From: Bythopirellula goksoeyrii
GTDB taxonomy: Bacteria; Planctomycetota; Planctomycetia; Pirellulales; Lacipirellulaceae
Length of the DNA stretch: 64,000 bases
Direction: 5' to 3'
Assembly: GCF_008065115.1 (NCBI RefSeq)
Contig: NZ_CP042913.1
Span: 3,383,658 to 3,447,657, forward strand
The notes under the pieces are model-generated. The model was not told the DNA's origin and ran no database searches. It worked only from the letters and a program-made list of their open reading frames with translations. Below, piece by piece: positions 7,310 to 16,674 of the stretch. The position numbers and the translations under genes were made by a program. Position 1 is the stretch's first letter. Every line of letters starts with the position of its first letter.

Positions 7310-8977
7310 TCAGGCTTCCGTCGCCTCTTCCTCCCAGGGGTTTCCGGGCTTCACTTCTGCTAAAGGATGCAGTTCAGATTCATCTTGAGCAACTCTGGCC
7401 GGGAGTGATCGCGGCAAATACTGAATGTCCACGGCCAGGGTGCGGAGATTCAGCAGGAGGACTATGATCGCTGTTGGAACCAGAATCATGAGCAGAGTGT
7501 TCGCTTCGACTGCTTGGGGGCCATTGTCGATGAGTGTGACGAGCGTCCAGATGGGGTTAGACACTTGCAAGAAAGAGAAGTCACTGCCCATTCGGAGTGA
7601 CGGAGTCATCAAGTAGATCACTTGGGGAATACCACAAGCGATCAGAAGTAGCACGAGTTGAATCAGGAAGCCCGCAGACAATTGAACGTAAGTGACGGTC
7701 CTCATGAGACTAGTAATGAGTTTTCCCACGCCGAGGAAGATCACGAAATAGCACCAACTCAAGAGGAGAAAGTAGACGACGGTGTTGTGAGAGGGCCAAT
7801 TCCTTGAAGTGGGGACCCAAGCCGTAACAGCCAACCCTGCGATGGTCATTGCCGTCAGTGTACTCACGGCGAACATGTAACCCGTGTGGGGTCCTGGATT
7901 GAACCAGGTGAGAAACACTCTGCCCAACGTACTGGATGGCAAACTTCTCATGACTCTGCGTGATAGATGGGGCCACTCGCTGGTCATAAAGGCCCCCATG
8001 ATATACCAGAAAACGACTGAACCTGCGGTAGCCGTAAGAACCATTTGCAGGAAGAACTCGATCGTCGGCGGTTCAATGAAGACTATCGCACCAATCCAAC
8101 CGATCATACAGGCATGCAAAATAAGCATGCATTTTCTTATAGGAGTCGAGTGATTGTCGCTGTTGAAACCAATTTGAGCTGCTGCTGTTGCGTGTAGGAG
8201 TGCAAAAAGTGAGGAGTAGAAACTCAACGCTGCTAAGTTGGTAATCCAGAACCAACGTTCTTGGAAATTGACTAACCCTTCTTCAACGAATTCCGGAATT
8301 ACGGAAATGGTACTCAGCAGAACAATGGCTAGAGAGAGGACAAATAGCAGGGAGATTAATACGTGTGTCTGTCGTGCCTTCACACTTGTACCAGCTTGAA
8401 GCCCCAGCATTGATAGTCCCATGCACAAGAACATAAAGTAGATCAACATGAACACAATGGTTGGTATGTCGACACCGCGCAAGAGATAGGTAAAAGCGAT
8501 ACAAGGACTGACCGCACACATATACACCATCATCTGCACGGCAGCACTGCCTAACTTGCCGCTGATGATTTGCTTTGCAGAGAGCGATGTGATTGAGAGC
8601 AACTCGTAGGTATTTTCTTCCTGCTCAGCAGCCAGTGATCGAAAAGCGGTAAATGGAACGATAAGTATCAAGGGAATTGCCAAGATCATCGCATAGACAA
8701 TCAGCATGGTTGGTCCAGAAGCAACGTAATAGACGTCGGGTCCGATAATCGCCACGACGGCGAAACTTGCTGCCCAGCAAGCGATCAGCACGATGAGAAA
8801 TGTCGCAACAAACTGGCGGCTTTTGAGGGCTTGCCGAGTCTCTTTGACGAGGATCGGGTTTACGCGGTCGATCATCCGCTCTAGCCAAGCTAGTAGGGAG
8901 GTGAACATGCCCATCGAGCCAGCCTGTTCGACCGATTCTTGCACGGGTGACGGATTGGGGATTGTTCCAGCACTCAC
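7310..8977 (-). CDS. ABC-2 type transporter permease
   Basis: The 555-aa integral membrane protein has about twelve hydrophobic segments. Near its N-terminus is NPILVKETRQALKSRQF, a motif seen in planctomycete ABC-2 permeases, and EEENTYELL-like residues (EQEENTYELLSIT) follow in the first cytoplasmic region. The start is GTG at 8977, overlapping the ATPase stop in GTGA, so the two are translationally coupled. With the upstream ATPase and the 707-aa membrane protein it probably makes one exporter complex. The transported substrate cannot be inferred. Confidence 0.8.
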   Translation of the reverse strand: MSAGTIPNPSPVQESVEQAGSMGMFTSLLAWLERMIDRVNPILVKETRQALKSRQFVATFLIVLIACWAASFAVVAIIGPDVYYVASGPTMLIVYAMILAIPLILIVPFTAFRSLAAEQEENTYELLSITSLSAKQIISGKLGSAAVQMMVYMCAVSPCIAFTYLLRGVDIPTIVFMLIYFMFLCMGLSMLGLQAGTSVKARQTHVLISLLFVLSLAIVLLSTISVIPEFVEEGLVNFQERWFWITNLAALSFYSSLFALLHATAAAQIGFNSDNHSTPIRKCMLILHACMIGWIGAIVFIEPPTIEFFLQMVLTATAGSVVFWYIMGAFMTSEWPHLSRRVMRSLPSSTLGRVFLTWFNPGPHTGYMFAVSTLTAMTIAGLAVTAWVPTSRNWPSHNTVVYFLLLSWCYFVIFLGVGKLITSLMRTVTYVQLSAGFLIQLVLLLIACGIPQVIYLMTPSLRMGSDFSFLQVSNPIWTLVTLIDNGPQAVEANTLLMILVPTAIIVLLLNLRTLAVDIQYLPRSLPARVAQDESELHPLAEVKPGNPWEEEATEA

Positions 8978-9921
8978 TGCACTCTCCCCTCGGTGACAAA
9001 CAAGAACACGTCTTCGAGACTCTTAACTTTGCTGGAAAACTCCAGAACGCGGAAACCAGCTTCTACGACTTCACGTAGTAACACCGCTTGATTCTCTTGT
9101 CCACCTTCGTGCGTACAGGCTATTTTGCCCGCTTCAAGAGTGATTGCAGTAATGTCGGTACGTTTGCCTAGCCAATCAACCAAGTTGTCAGGATTGCCAA
9201 GGACACGCATCCACACTCTGCTGACAGTTTCAGAATGTCCGCTGATTTCTTCTACGCTACCCGTAGCCAATAGCTGTCCTTGTTCAATGATAGCCACTCG
9301 GTCGCACAGCTCGGCAAGTTCGGTGAGAATGTGAGAACTAATCAGCACCGCTTTGCCGAGATCAGAGAGCCTATCGATCATTTCGCGCAGCTCTATCCGA
9401 GCTCGGGGGTCCAGTCCTGCGGCAGGCTCATCAAGTATGAGCACAGCTGGATCGTGAATCATAGTGCGGCCCAGACAGAGCCTCTGCTTCATGCCCTTGG
9501 AGAGACCGTTAATGGGTTTCTCGGCCAGAGTATCAAGAAGAGTGAAATCCATGACGGAATCAACGGCTGTTCTCCGTTCAGTTCCGCGTAAACCATAGGC
9601 GCGGGCGAAGAAGTCCAAGTACTCACGAACATTCACATTATCATAGGTGCCAAAATAGTCGGGCATGAAACCAAGCCGACGTCGTACACGGTCGGGATCA
9701 TCGACGACGGAGAACCCGTCGACAAAAGCATCACCGGAGGTTGGTTCATCGAGAGTCGCCAGAATCCTCATGCTGGTGGTTTTGCCGGCACCATTGGGGC
9801 CGATGTAGCCAAAGACCTCGCCCGCATAAACTTCGAAGCTGATGTCGTCGACCGCCCGAGTTTTGCCGAAATGGCGATGCAGGTTCTTCAATTCAATCAT
9901 TGGCTGCCGGGCTTGGATCAT
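8974..9921 (-). CDS. ABC transporter ATP-binding protein
   Basis: The 315-aa ATPase has Walker [10 protein letters not shown] (~residues 46-54), the signature LSKGMKQRL, Walker B LILDEPAAGLDPRAR and the H-loop SSHIL. It is close to the single-domain ATPases that partner ABC-2 permeases (NatA/CcmA/GldA group). ATG at 9921 starts one base after the stop of the 707-aa gene and has GAGGG about ten bases upstream; ATG at 9900 (MIELKNL) is the alternative. It energises the permease encoded directly downstream. Confidence 0.9.
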   Translation of the reverse strand: MIQARQPMIELKNLHRHFGKTRAVDDISFEVYAGEVFGYIGPNGAGKTTSMRILATLDEPTSGDAFVDGFSVVDDPDRVRRRLGFMPDYFGTYDNVNVREYLDFFARAYGLRGTERRTAVDSVMDFTLLDTLAEKPINGLSKGMKQRLCLGRTMIHDPAVLILDEPAAGLDPRARIELREMIDRLSDLGKAVLISSHILTELAELCDRVAIIEQGQLLATGSVEEISGHSETVSRVWMRVLGNPDNLVDWLGKRTDITAITLEAGKIACTHEGGQENQAVLLREVVEAGFRVLEFSSKVKSLEDVFLFVTEGRVQ

Positions 9922-9922
9922 A

Positions 9923-12046
9923 TTACCATTTCCCTCGCACGACATGAAAACTGGCATCTTCGGTAACGTCAGCGAGTCCGAGTGAGAGATCCATGCCATG
10001 TTCCGTGATGGCAACAAATGTACGAGGATTCCATCCTTGCGATATGGCAGAGGAAATCGCAGCAATCTGGGTTTCCATTAGATTCTGTGCCAGAGGAAGC
10101 GAGACGATGTTTCCGTCAACAGAAATGGATTCAGCCGTGCCAGGAGGAAACTGTGGCTCGTTGTCAGAGAAGAGTTTTCGTAATTGCATCATCGCCTGAT
10201 TTTGAGTTGTTTCCGGTAGCAGAATCGATCTGTTCGCAGGTATTTCTTCAGACAGGTAAAAACTACCCTCGTCATCCACCACAGCAAGCATTCGGATATC
10301 GACGCCCAGTTGATTTGTCGCCTGCAATCCTTCGGCCACTTGCTCGAAGTCGATCTGTTTCTGCACCTCGCGACTCGTGATCGTCAAATACTGGGTTGGG
10401 GTCCGAGAGGCTAGCCAACCATCAATAAGCTTTTCTGTGCCATCCCAATGTAATTCGCGACGCTGCTGTGCAAGCCCACGAATCATGCGGCGATTGCCAG
10501 TACGGGAGGCGGGCAATATCGGATAGACCAGCGTATCGGTTGGCAGTTCCAGTCCATTAGCAGGAGCAATTCCCGAGAAGTAAGAGAGCCTCGCCCAACA
10601 TGCCGTTGTCCCCGAGCGTTGGTCTAGGAGGGTGAAACTACGGGCACGAACTATCGTTCCAAAGCCGTCAGTAATGTAACTATAGACAAGCAATAAAAAT
10701 ATCGTTGCCAAGGCTGCCACTGGGACCGTGAGGAGCAGAAGCGGAAGTTGCTCGCGTCGTTTCAGTAGGAGGTAATTTGCTGGTCCGATGCCCAACACGA
10801 ACAAAGTGAGCAGGGCTTGAAAGGCCGTTACTGGTGCGGTTCCCACATCGGGAATTAACCAGTCATTAAAATTATCATTCCCCGCATCTGGATCGTTGCC
10901 GTGACGGCCAACCCAGGAAAGTCGATCAGCGAGCAATGATTGTGTGATCGCCCATGAAGTCTCTTCCGCAGTTTTGCCAAATCTTGAGGACTCAGCAAAT
11001 ACCGTAACCGTACCCATTCCCAACAGTCGTGTCGTGAACCATTTTCTTGAATCCTGAGGTTCTGTAGCGTCTTGATCAACGGGTTCAGTCGTTAATTGAG
11101 ATAGGGGGGCTTGAAGTTGCCGGAGTTTTTCCAGCTTATCGGTGCCTGGATTGTCGACCTTGGGAAACCGCCAGCCGCGTTCCAGAAGTGCTTGGGAGCC
11201 GCTCTCAAGTTCTCCCTCTTCACCGGAAATCCCCAACGCGGCTTCGACTTGGGAGATTTGCTCGTATTGTTTGCCGGCGTCAAACACCCACAGATTGCCC
11301 CCTGAACGAATCCATCTTAGAAGTTCAGCAAGTCGTACAGGCTGCATCGTATTGAAAGATTCCAGTTCATCGAGAACTGTGATCACTACGTCAAAAGAAG
11401 AGTAGTCGACCCATGTCGAAGGTAGTTCAGTTTTACGCCAAGCATAAGTTTCAGCAGGTGTTCCGCCAATCTCCCTCAGTAGGCGATTGTTGCTAAGATA
11501 ACCTGCTGGACTCAATAGCATTGCTGAAAAGTTGTAGCCGCCGTATCCCGACTGGGAATTCGAAGACCTTGGATGCTGAACAAGTTCCATACTCAGCTGA
11601 TTATCTTGCACTCCATCGACCCACGTTTCGCAGCCAATGTATCGCCATTCGACATATTCAGGAACTAAGACTGAAAAGGTCGATAAAGTACTTCCGGCAG
11701 CAAGCTCGAAATCTTGTTCAACGACAATGGCTGGATTCTTGTCCCACCGGCGTGCCGCGAAGAATCGAATCGTGACTTGGACATCAGCTGGTATGGGAAG
11801 CAGTGATTTGAAGGTGAAACGAACAGGCCTGTAACCATGTTCGCCGATCCAATTCGTGTCAATATTGAGACGAAGTGCTGACTGTTTTGAGTATCGCGGA
11901 GTGTTGTTTTGTGAAACGGGTAACTCTAAAAGAAGACCGCTTGCGGCTGGCGCTTCTGGTGGAATCGCATTCCAAGTACTGATCAAAAATAGAGCGAAGA
12001 TTATCCACTTTACCCTGGCGAACGTATGTTGTCGAATGTGAGTCAT
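9923..12046 (-). CDS. Large membrane protein of the ABC-2 operon (GldG-like layout)
   Basis: The 707-aa protein starts with a basic segment and a signal/anchor helix (VKWIIFALFLIST). A long extracytoplasmic region follows. It includes a glutamine-amidotransferase-like stretch without obvious catalytic residues (FDVVITVLDELESF then LRWIRSGGNLWVFDAG). Two transmembrane segments lie near residues 425-475, then another soluble domain. It sits directly upstream of, and nearly touches, the ABC ATPase gene. A large extracytoplasmic protein with GATase-like fold plus ABC ATPase and permease recalls GldG of gliding/secretion systems, but homology is not established here. ATG at 12046 avoids overlap with the upstream gene. 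Confidence 0.6.
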   Translation of the reverse strand: MTHIRQHTFARVKWIIFALFLISTWNAIPPEAPAASGLLLELPVSQNNTPRYSKQSALRLNIDTNWIGEHGYRPVRFTFKSLLPIPADVQVTIRFFAARRWDKNPAIVVEQDFELAAGSTLSTFSVLVPEYVEWRYIGCETWVDGVQDNQLSMELVQHPRSSNSQSGYGGYNFSAMLLSPAGYLSNNRLLREIGGTPAETYAWRKTELPSTWVDYSSFDVVITVLDELESFNTMQPVRLAELLRWIRSGGNLWVFDAGKQYEQISQVEAALGISGEEGELESGSQALLERGWRFPKVDNPGTDKLEKLRQLQAPLSQLTTEPVDQDATEPQDSRKWFTTRLLGMGTVTVFAESSRFGKTAEETSWAITQSLLADRLSWVGRHGNDPDAGNDNFNDWLIPDVGTAPVTAFQALLTLFVLGIGPANYLLLKRREQLPLLLLTVPVAALATIFLLLVYSYITDGFGTIVRARSFTLLDQRSGTTACWARLSYFSGIAPANGLELPTDTLVYPILPASRTGNRRMIRGLAQQRRELHWDGTEKLIDGWLASRTPTQYLTITSREVQKQIDFEQVAEGLQATNQLGVDIRMLAVVDDEGSFYLSEEIPANRSILLPETTQNQAMMQLRKLFSDNEPQFPPGTAESISVDGNIVSLPLAQNLMETQIAAISSAISQGWNPRTFVAITEHGMDLSLGLADVTEDASFHVVRGKW

Positions 12047-12059
12047 AGAGAAGCAACGT

Positions 12060-12359
12060 TCAAGAACTGCGAGGCGAGGCAGTAGATTCGGGGAGATACC
12101 TATCATCTGGATTGGCTTGGATTCCGCCTTGCGGAGTGCGAGAGGGCAACTGTTCTTTCCTGAGCACTTTCGACAAGGCCATCACAATCACATACGTACA
12201 AGCATGGACGAGGAGTACAAACACGATGCTCAAGACGGCCACGCTCAGAGCAATCGCCCAATAGCTACCGGCGACGGCACGAGCCAACACCAGGCTGAAC
12301 AGGGCACAAATTGTCACCCACTTAAGTGTTGATCTTAATGTAAATCTCGGCAAGAACAT
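12060..12359 (-). CDS. Small two-helix membrane protein
   Basis: The 99-aa protein begins RFTLRSTLKWVTICALFSLVL, a basic start running into a transmembrane helix that is common in small planctomycete proteins. A second hydrophobic helix lies at residues ~34-60, and a polar, Ser/Pro-rich tail follows. It is the first gene of the minus-strand ABC operon, 13 bases before the 707-aa gene. It is unrecognised as a family. A stabilising or accessory role in the transporter is only inferred from position. Confidence 0.55.
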   Translation of the reverse strand: MFLPRFTLRSTLKWVTICALFSLVLARAVAGSYWAIALSVAVLSIVFVLLVHACTYVIVMALSKVLRKEQLPSRTPQGGIQANPDDRYLPESTASPRSS

Positions 12360-12593
12360 GCTAGCTATTGTCGCAGAGTCGGCTGGTGTTGAGCAAGTCT
12401 TTGGTTGAGGTGTGGATTACTTCATTGATCTGACCTGACCAACACTTTGCTCAGGGAGTTCCGCTCACAAGTGTGCCTCCGGCGAGAAGGTCTCGCTTTC
12501 ATTGTTGTTTCAGCCTCTAGCCTCGTAACACTTGTGCCTGTAGCATGAAACACGGGAGTAACCACTGATTGTAATGAATCTAAGAGGGAGCAG
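12360..12593. other. Divergent intergenic region
   Basis: 234 bases lie between the ABC operon (minus) and the 884-aa gene (plus). No consensus promoter or repeat was found by eye. GAGGGAG immediately before the ATG at 12594 is a good ribosome binding site for the plus-strand gene. Confidence 0.3.
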
Positions 12594-15248
12594 ATGTCTC
12601 GAAATCGTGTGATAATTCTCAATTCGGCTCGCAATCTCATTGCTGTAATTTTCACCTATTCGGTGATGGTGTCGTCCTCGCATGCTGCCCCAGAAGTCGA
12701 GGCCTATATCGGCCAGCCCTTGGGGGTTGCCCGAGTGACGGTGGACGTGTTTCGAGGTGAGCCGTCGTTGCCACTCAATGATGAGCGGTTTACGGTCGCC
12801 GAGAAGGATGGCCGTGCTATCTATCCGGTTGTGAAAGTGGAACCAGCTCGGCAATTCCTACGCGGGTTGCTAGGAATCCAAACACCTCGCACGGTGACGA
12901 TGTATTTTCTGTTCCGCGGAGACGAGCCATTTGATATTTCGGCTTATTCCCCGGTGGAGCAGGGAGTGCGCATTAAACCGCAGCGAAACGCCCAGGGACA
13001 TCAACGTTTGCTCGGCGAGTGGTGGGAACAACTCACCCAACGGTGGTCGCGTTTGCAGAAAGATCCTGAGTTTCCGCCGATTGCCGAGAACTTTCTGGTG
13101 GCTTCCTTCGCCCGACGTTTGAATCGTCCTGTGCCGAAAATTGGTGGAGGGTTATTTGGGCTGCAGGAAAAAGATTCGGCCCTGCAAGAGATGTTCGGTG
13201 GCGAAGCGGCCCTCCTGGCAGTCGACCGCGAGATGGTGCTGGGAACGAGTGCCGATTCACAAGAGTTGCAGGAGCTTCCGCCGCCTCCCAACTGGACTGC
13301 AGTGGAAGTTGATGAATCGAAGTTGGATGAGGTACCCCTCGAGGCCCTGGCCACCCATGTACCGGAAGAGTGTTTTTACTTGCGGTTCGGCAATTTCAAT
13401 AATTACTTTTGGTTCCGCGATTTCAATGCAAAGTGGGACGGTGACCTAAAGAACATGTTGATGCGTCGCGGTATCAAAGGGAACCAGATGAGTCGCATCG
13501 AACAACAATTGTCACTTAGGGAAAATGTACTCTCTAGGGTTCTTGCTCCTCAATTCATTAGTGATGCAGCTTTGATTGGTTTGGATCCCTATATGCGGCA
13601 GGGAGCTGCGATTGGTATTCTGGTCCAGGCTCGGAACAACCAACTTCTCTCCCAAGATTTTATGCGGCAACGACGAGATTCTTTGCAATACTTTCCTGAT
13701 GCGACAGAGACAACGGTGAGCATTGCCGGCAAGGACGTCTCACTGATATCTACACCCGACGGCCAACTACGGACCTACTATGCCCAGTCAGGCGATTTTC
13801 ATTTGGTGACAACGTCTCGTAAGATTGTGGAGCGGTTTTTTGAAGCAGGAGAGGGAGACCACTCGCTGGCTTCCTTGCCGAGTTTCCGGCAGGCACGCCA
13901 AAAATTGCTACTGGAGAAAGAGCATACGATCTTTGGTTTTTTCTCCGAAAAGTTTTTCCAGAATTTACTATCGCCCGAGTACTGGGTCGAAGCCCGACGC
14001 CGCCAGCAGGCTGCCCAGCAGTCACACCTTGTTGAGATGGCTCGTTACGCTGCAGAATGTGAAGGATTGCCAGCAATTACTACCGAGGAGTTGATTGCTA
14101 CAGGTATTCTGCCTAAGGGTTTTGGGATTCGCGCGGATGGGAGCCGCATAGAGGAAACAGACGACGGTCACTTGGATTCGCTTCGAGGTACCCCTGGCTT
14201 TTTTGTTCCCGTGGGTGACATCGATGTTAAGCAAGCTTCGGCTGCCGAGCTTGAAGCGTATCGAAAGTTCCTTGCTAGTTTTGCTGAAGAAGTGGGCGAG
14301 ATGCCACCGATCGCATTTGGAGTCCAACGTCTGCCCCGCACTCCGGAGGAGGATCACACACTACATATCGATGCGATTGCAGCACCCTTGGGAAAAGTAA
14401 GACTTGGAAGACTGATCGACTCACTTGGGGAGCCCATCGACGAACAGATGAAACCGATTTCTGGTAATGTGGTGTCGCTCGAAGCGGTGCTCGATCTGCC
14501 AGTGCCCTTGATCGGAGGTGGCAGCCAGCCGCATTTGTTGTTTGGAGGACTCCGCGATTTTCGTTCTCCGCTAGTCGTCAAGCAAGGTAAAGTGTCCCCG
14601 GGTGTTGCGAGGAGTGAGTTGGTTCGAGGCTATGTGGGGGCCTGGCCCCGACCGGGACTACTTGAAATGTTGCAAGGGCCAGAGCATGCTAACGGTCCGG
14701 AGCCCCAGGCGCTTGGTGACCAGATGTGGCAGGCACAGTCGGACAATTTCTTGCTTATTTCATTCAAGCCAGACGTAATACGAGAAGTCGAACCGCAATT
14801 GGGATTCGAACCTGCGGAACGGCCTGCCCAAGTAAGGGTGAGAGCTGATGATCTCACAGGAAAGCAGATTTCCGAAACCGTCAGCGCTTTGGCCTATTCG
14901 CGTACAAGGGAGACATCGGTGTCCCCCAGTCGAATGATGAATTCGCTTGCCAATCTGCTTCATGTTCCACGTGAGGATTGCTTGAAATTCGCCGAACGTT
15001 TGGTGGATGGTAAGTTTGCCTGTGCCTTGGGCGGTGAATATCAGCTCTATGAGACCGAGGGTTCGCTGCCAGTTTGGTCCTCAACGGCATTGCCTGTCTC
15101 CAATCGCTTTATGCTCACTGAGGTCCCCGAAGGGTTTAAGGTCGCGTTCTTGGAGTGGTTCCGCGGGATGCAGGGTGACCTGCGTGTGGCCGATGGCGAA
15201 CTGTCGGCTCATGTGGAACTGATGATGGCCCCCGATGCGCTGCCATGA
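12594..15248 (+). CDS. 884-aa exported protein of unknown function
   Basis: The protein has an N-terminal signal sequence (hydrophobic LIAVIFTYSVMVSS, then SSHAAPEV as a likely cleavage site). The mature part is soluble, with no further membrane helix. No domain was recognised with confidence. Features visible are CFYLRFGNFNNYFWF around residue 260, several VSLIS/TPDG-like beta segments, and TSRKIVERFFEAGEG. It resembles large planctomycete proteins of unknown function. The stop overlaps the start of the DUF309 gene in ATGA, so the two are translated together. It is probably periplasmic while its partner looks cytoplasmic. Confidence 0.6.
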   Translation: MSRNRVIILNSARNLIAVIFTYSVMVSSSHAAPEVEAYIGQPLGVARVTVDVFRGEPSLPLNDERFTVAEKDGRAIYPVVKVEPARQFLRGLLGIQTPRTVTMYFLFRGDEPFDISAYSPVEQGVRIKPQRNAQGHQRLLGEWWEQLTQRWSRLQKDPEFPPIAENFLVASFARRLNRPVPKIGGGLFGLQEKDSALQEMFGGEAALLAVDREMVLGTSADSQELQELPPPPNWTAVEVDESKLDEVPLEALATHVPEECFYLRFGNFNNYFWFRDFNAKWDGDLKNMLMRRGIKGNQMSRIEQQLSLRENVLSRVLAPQFISDAALIGLDPYMRQGAAIGILVQARNNQLLSQDFMRQRRDSLQYFPDATETTVSIAGKDVSLISTPDGQLRTYYAQSGDFHLVTTSRKIVERFFEAGEGDHSLASLPSFRQARQKLLLEKEHTIFGFFSEKFFQNLLSPEYWVEARRRQQAAQQSHLVEMARYAAECEGLPAITTEELIATGILPKGFGIRADGSRIEETDDGHLDSLRGTPGFFVPVGDIDVKQASAAELEAYRKFLASFAEEVGEMPPIAFGVQRLPRTPEEDHTLHIDAIAAPLGKVRLGRLIDSLGEPIDEQMKPISGNVVSLEAVLDLPVPLIGGGSQPHLLFGGLRDFRSPLVVKQGKVSPGVARSELVRGYVGAWPRPGLLEMLQGPEHANGPEPQALGDQMWQAQSDNFLLISFKPDVIREVEPQLGFEPAERPAQVRVRADDLTGKQISETVSALAYSRTRETSVSPSRMMNSLANLLHVPREDCLKFAERLVDGKFACALGGEYQLYETEGSLPVWSSTALPVSNRFMLTEVPEGFKVAFLEWFRGMQGDLRVADGELSAHVELMMAPDALP

Positions 15249-15751
15249 TGCCTGATTCGCCAGTTCCTCGTTTTAGTAATCGACCTTTCCCGCCCTACAG
15301 CTACGTGCCGGGCAGTGGAACGCCCCATCCTGTGAGTGATCCGAGCGGTCACATGCACGGTGAAACGGAGTCAGCCGAGTCGCCTCTTGATCCCATAAAC
15401 TGGGAGGCGAGCGAGACGTTCCTCTATGCGGTCGATCTCTTCAATCACGGTTACTTCTGGGAGGCCCACGAAGCATGGGAAGCCTTGTGGCATGCGGCCG
15501 GCCGCAAGGGAACAGATGCCGATTTCTTGAAAGGGCTCATCAAACTGGCGGCGGCAGGTGTGAAGCAATGCGAGGGCAATCCAACAGGTGTCGGCCGACA
15601 TGCGCGTAGAGCGATCGAACTGTTGAGTTCTCTCTCGCGTTCAAGCTATTGCGGGGTGAATCTCGATTTGATTCTGCAAGATGCACAGCGAACGGCCGAC
15701 GATCCAGGAGCTAAGTTTGCGCCAATTGTGCTTGCTGTGCTGCCTCCATGA
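15245..15751 (+). CDS. DUF309-domain protein
   Basis: The 168-aa protein contains FNHGYFWEAHEAWEALWHAAG and FLKGLIKLAAAGVKQCEGN, the diagnostic histidine- and tryptophan-rich helices of the DUF309 family, whose function is unknown. The first ~50 residues are proline-rich and not part of the domain. Its ATG overlaps the 884-aa gene stop by four bases. Its last 41 bases overlap the 3' end of lipA on the other strand, so the two convergent coding regions share DNA. Confidence 0.8.
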   Translation: MMPDSPVPRFSNRPFPPYSYVPGSGTPHPVSDPSGHMHGETESAESPLDPINWEASETFLYAVDLFNHGYFWEAHEAWEALWHAAGRKGTDADFLKGLIKLAAAGVKQCEGNPTGVGRHARRAIELLSSLSRSSYCGVNLDLILQDAQRTADDPGAKFAPIVLAVLPP

Positions 15752-16658
15752 GAAGCCCTGCTCGATAGCTACTGCGGACGAGCGGACCGGATGCTACGCC
15801 GAGGAAACCCATTGCCAATGCCGCATTCTTCCATGACTCGAATTGGTCAGGGTGAACAAACCGGTCTACAGGCAGGTACCGAGTGCCCGGTTTGCCGGGG
15901 GCGAGGTACTGACCCAAGGTTAGCAGTTCCACGCCAACGGTGCGTAAAGCTTGCATTGATTCAGTCACTTCCATGTCTGTCTCACCCAAGCCAACCATGA
16001 GGCTGCTTTTAGTCCAGAGATCAGGACGTAGTTGTTTGGCTTGGCGCAGTACTTCGAGGCTTTGGGCAAATGAAGCCCGAGGATCTCGGACTAGTTTGTC
16101 GAGCCGCGGTACGCATTCGACGTTATGCGCGAAGACGGCTAGTGGGATTTCATTCAGCAGATGGGTGAGTGCTGCATGATTACCATCGAGATCACTGGAC
16201 AGGAGTTCCACAGTTGTCCCGGGCAACCGCCGCTTGACTGCCGTCACGCATCGCTTGTAATGATCGGCGCCACCATCGGGGAGATCGTCGCGATTGACGA
16301 CCGTGATAACGACATGCGCCAAACTCATCCGCTCGACTGCGTCGGCCAGGCGCTCTGGCTCATCTGTTTCCAGTGGCGGTGGTTGCTTCAGAGTCTCGAC
16401 CGAACAAAACCGGCAGCCGCGCGTACATTCCTTGCCGGCAATCATGAAAGTAGCCGTGCCACGCGCCCAACAGTCGTGGATGTTGGGACAACGAGCCTCT
16501 TCGCAAACCGTATGCAGTTGGTTTTCTGCAACCGTTGAATGCGTACCATTGAACGAAGCCTGTGCGCCGCCGGCGGGGAGATTCACCCGCAGCCACTCGG
16601 GCAGCCGCTGCCGCCCATTGGGCGATCTCGTGGTTTCGACAATCGGTAGCGTGATCAT
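15711..16658 (-). CDS. lipA: Lipoyl synthase
   Basis: The 315-aa radical SAM enzyme inserts two sulfur atoms into octanoyl groups on lipoyl domains. The auxiliary cluster cysteines are C52, C57 and C63 (CEEARCPNIHDC), the radical SAM cluster is C78, C82 and C85 (CTRGCRFC), and the C-terminal RSSYRAG (295-301) gives the conserved serine ligand. The reading frame stays open far upstream through antisense cysK sequence, but the protein homology begins at MITLPIVE, so ATG 16658 is used, 16 bases after cysK. It is likely co-transcribed with cysK. Its last 41 bases overlap the DUF309 gene tail to tail. Confidence 0.95.
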   Translation of the reverse strand: MITLPIVETTRSPNGRQRLPEWLRVNLPAGGAQASFNGTHSTVAENQLHTVCEEARCPNIHDCWARGTATFMIAGKECTRGCRFCSVETLKQPPPLETDEPERLADAVERMSLAHVVITVVNRDDLPDGGADHYKRCVTAVKRRLPGTTVELLSSDLDGNHAALTHLLNEIPLAVFAHNVECVPRLDKLVRDPRASFAQSLEVLRQAKQLRPDLWTKSSLMVGLGETDMEVTESMQALRTVGVELLTLGQYLAPGKPGTRYLPVDRFVHPDQFESWKNAALAMGFLGVASGPLVRSSYRAGLLMEAAQQAQLAQT

Positions 16659-16674
16659 GCGGAGCCAGTCTCGT

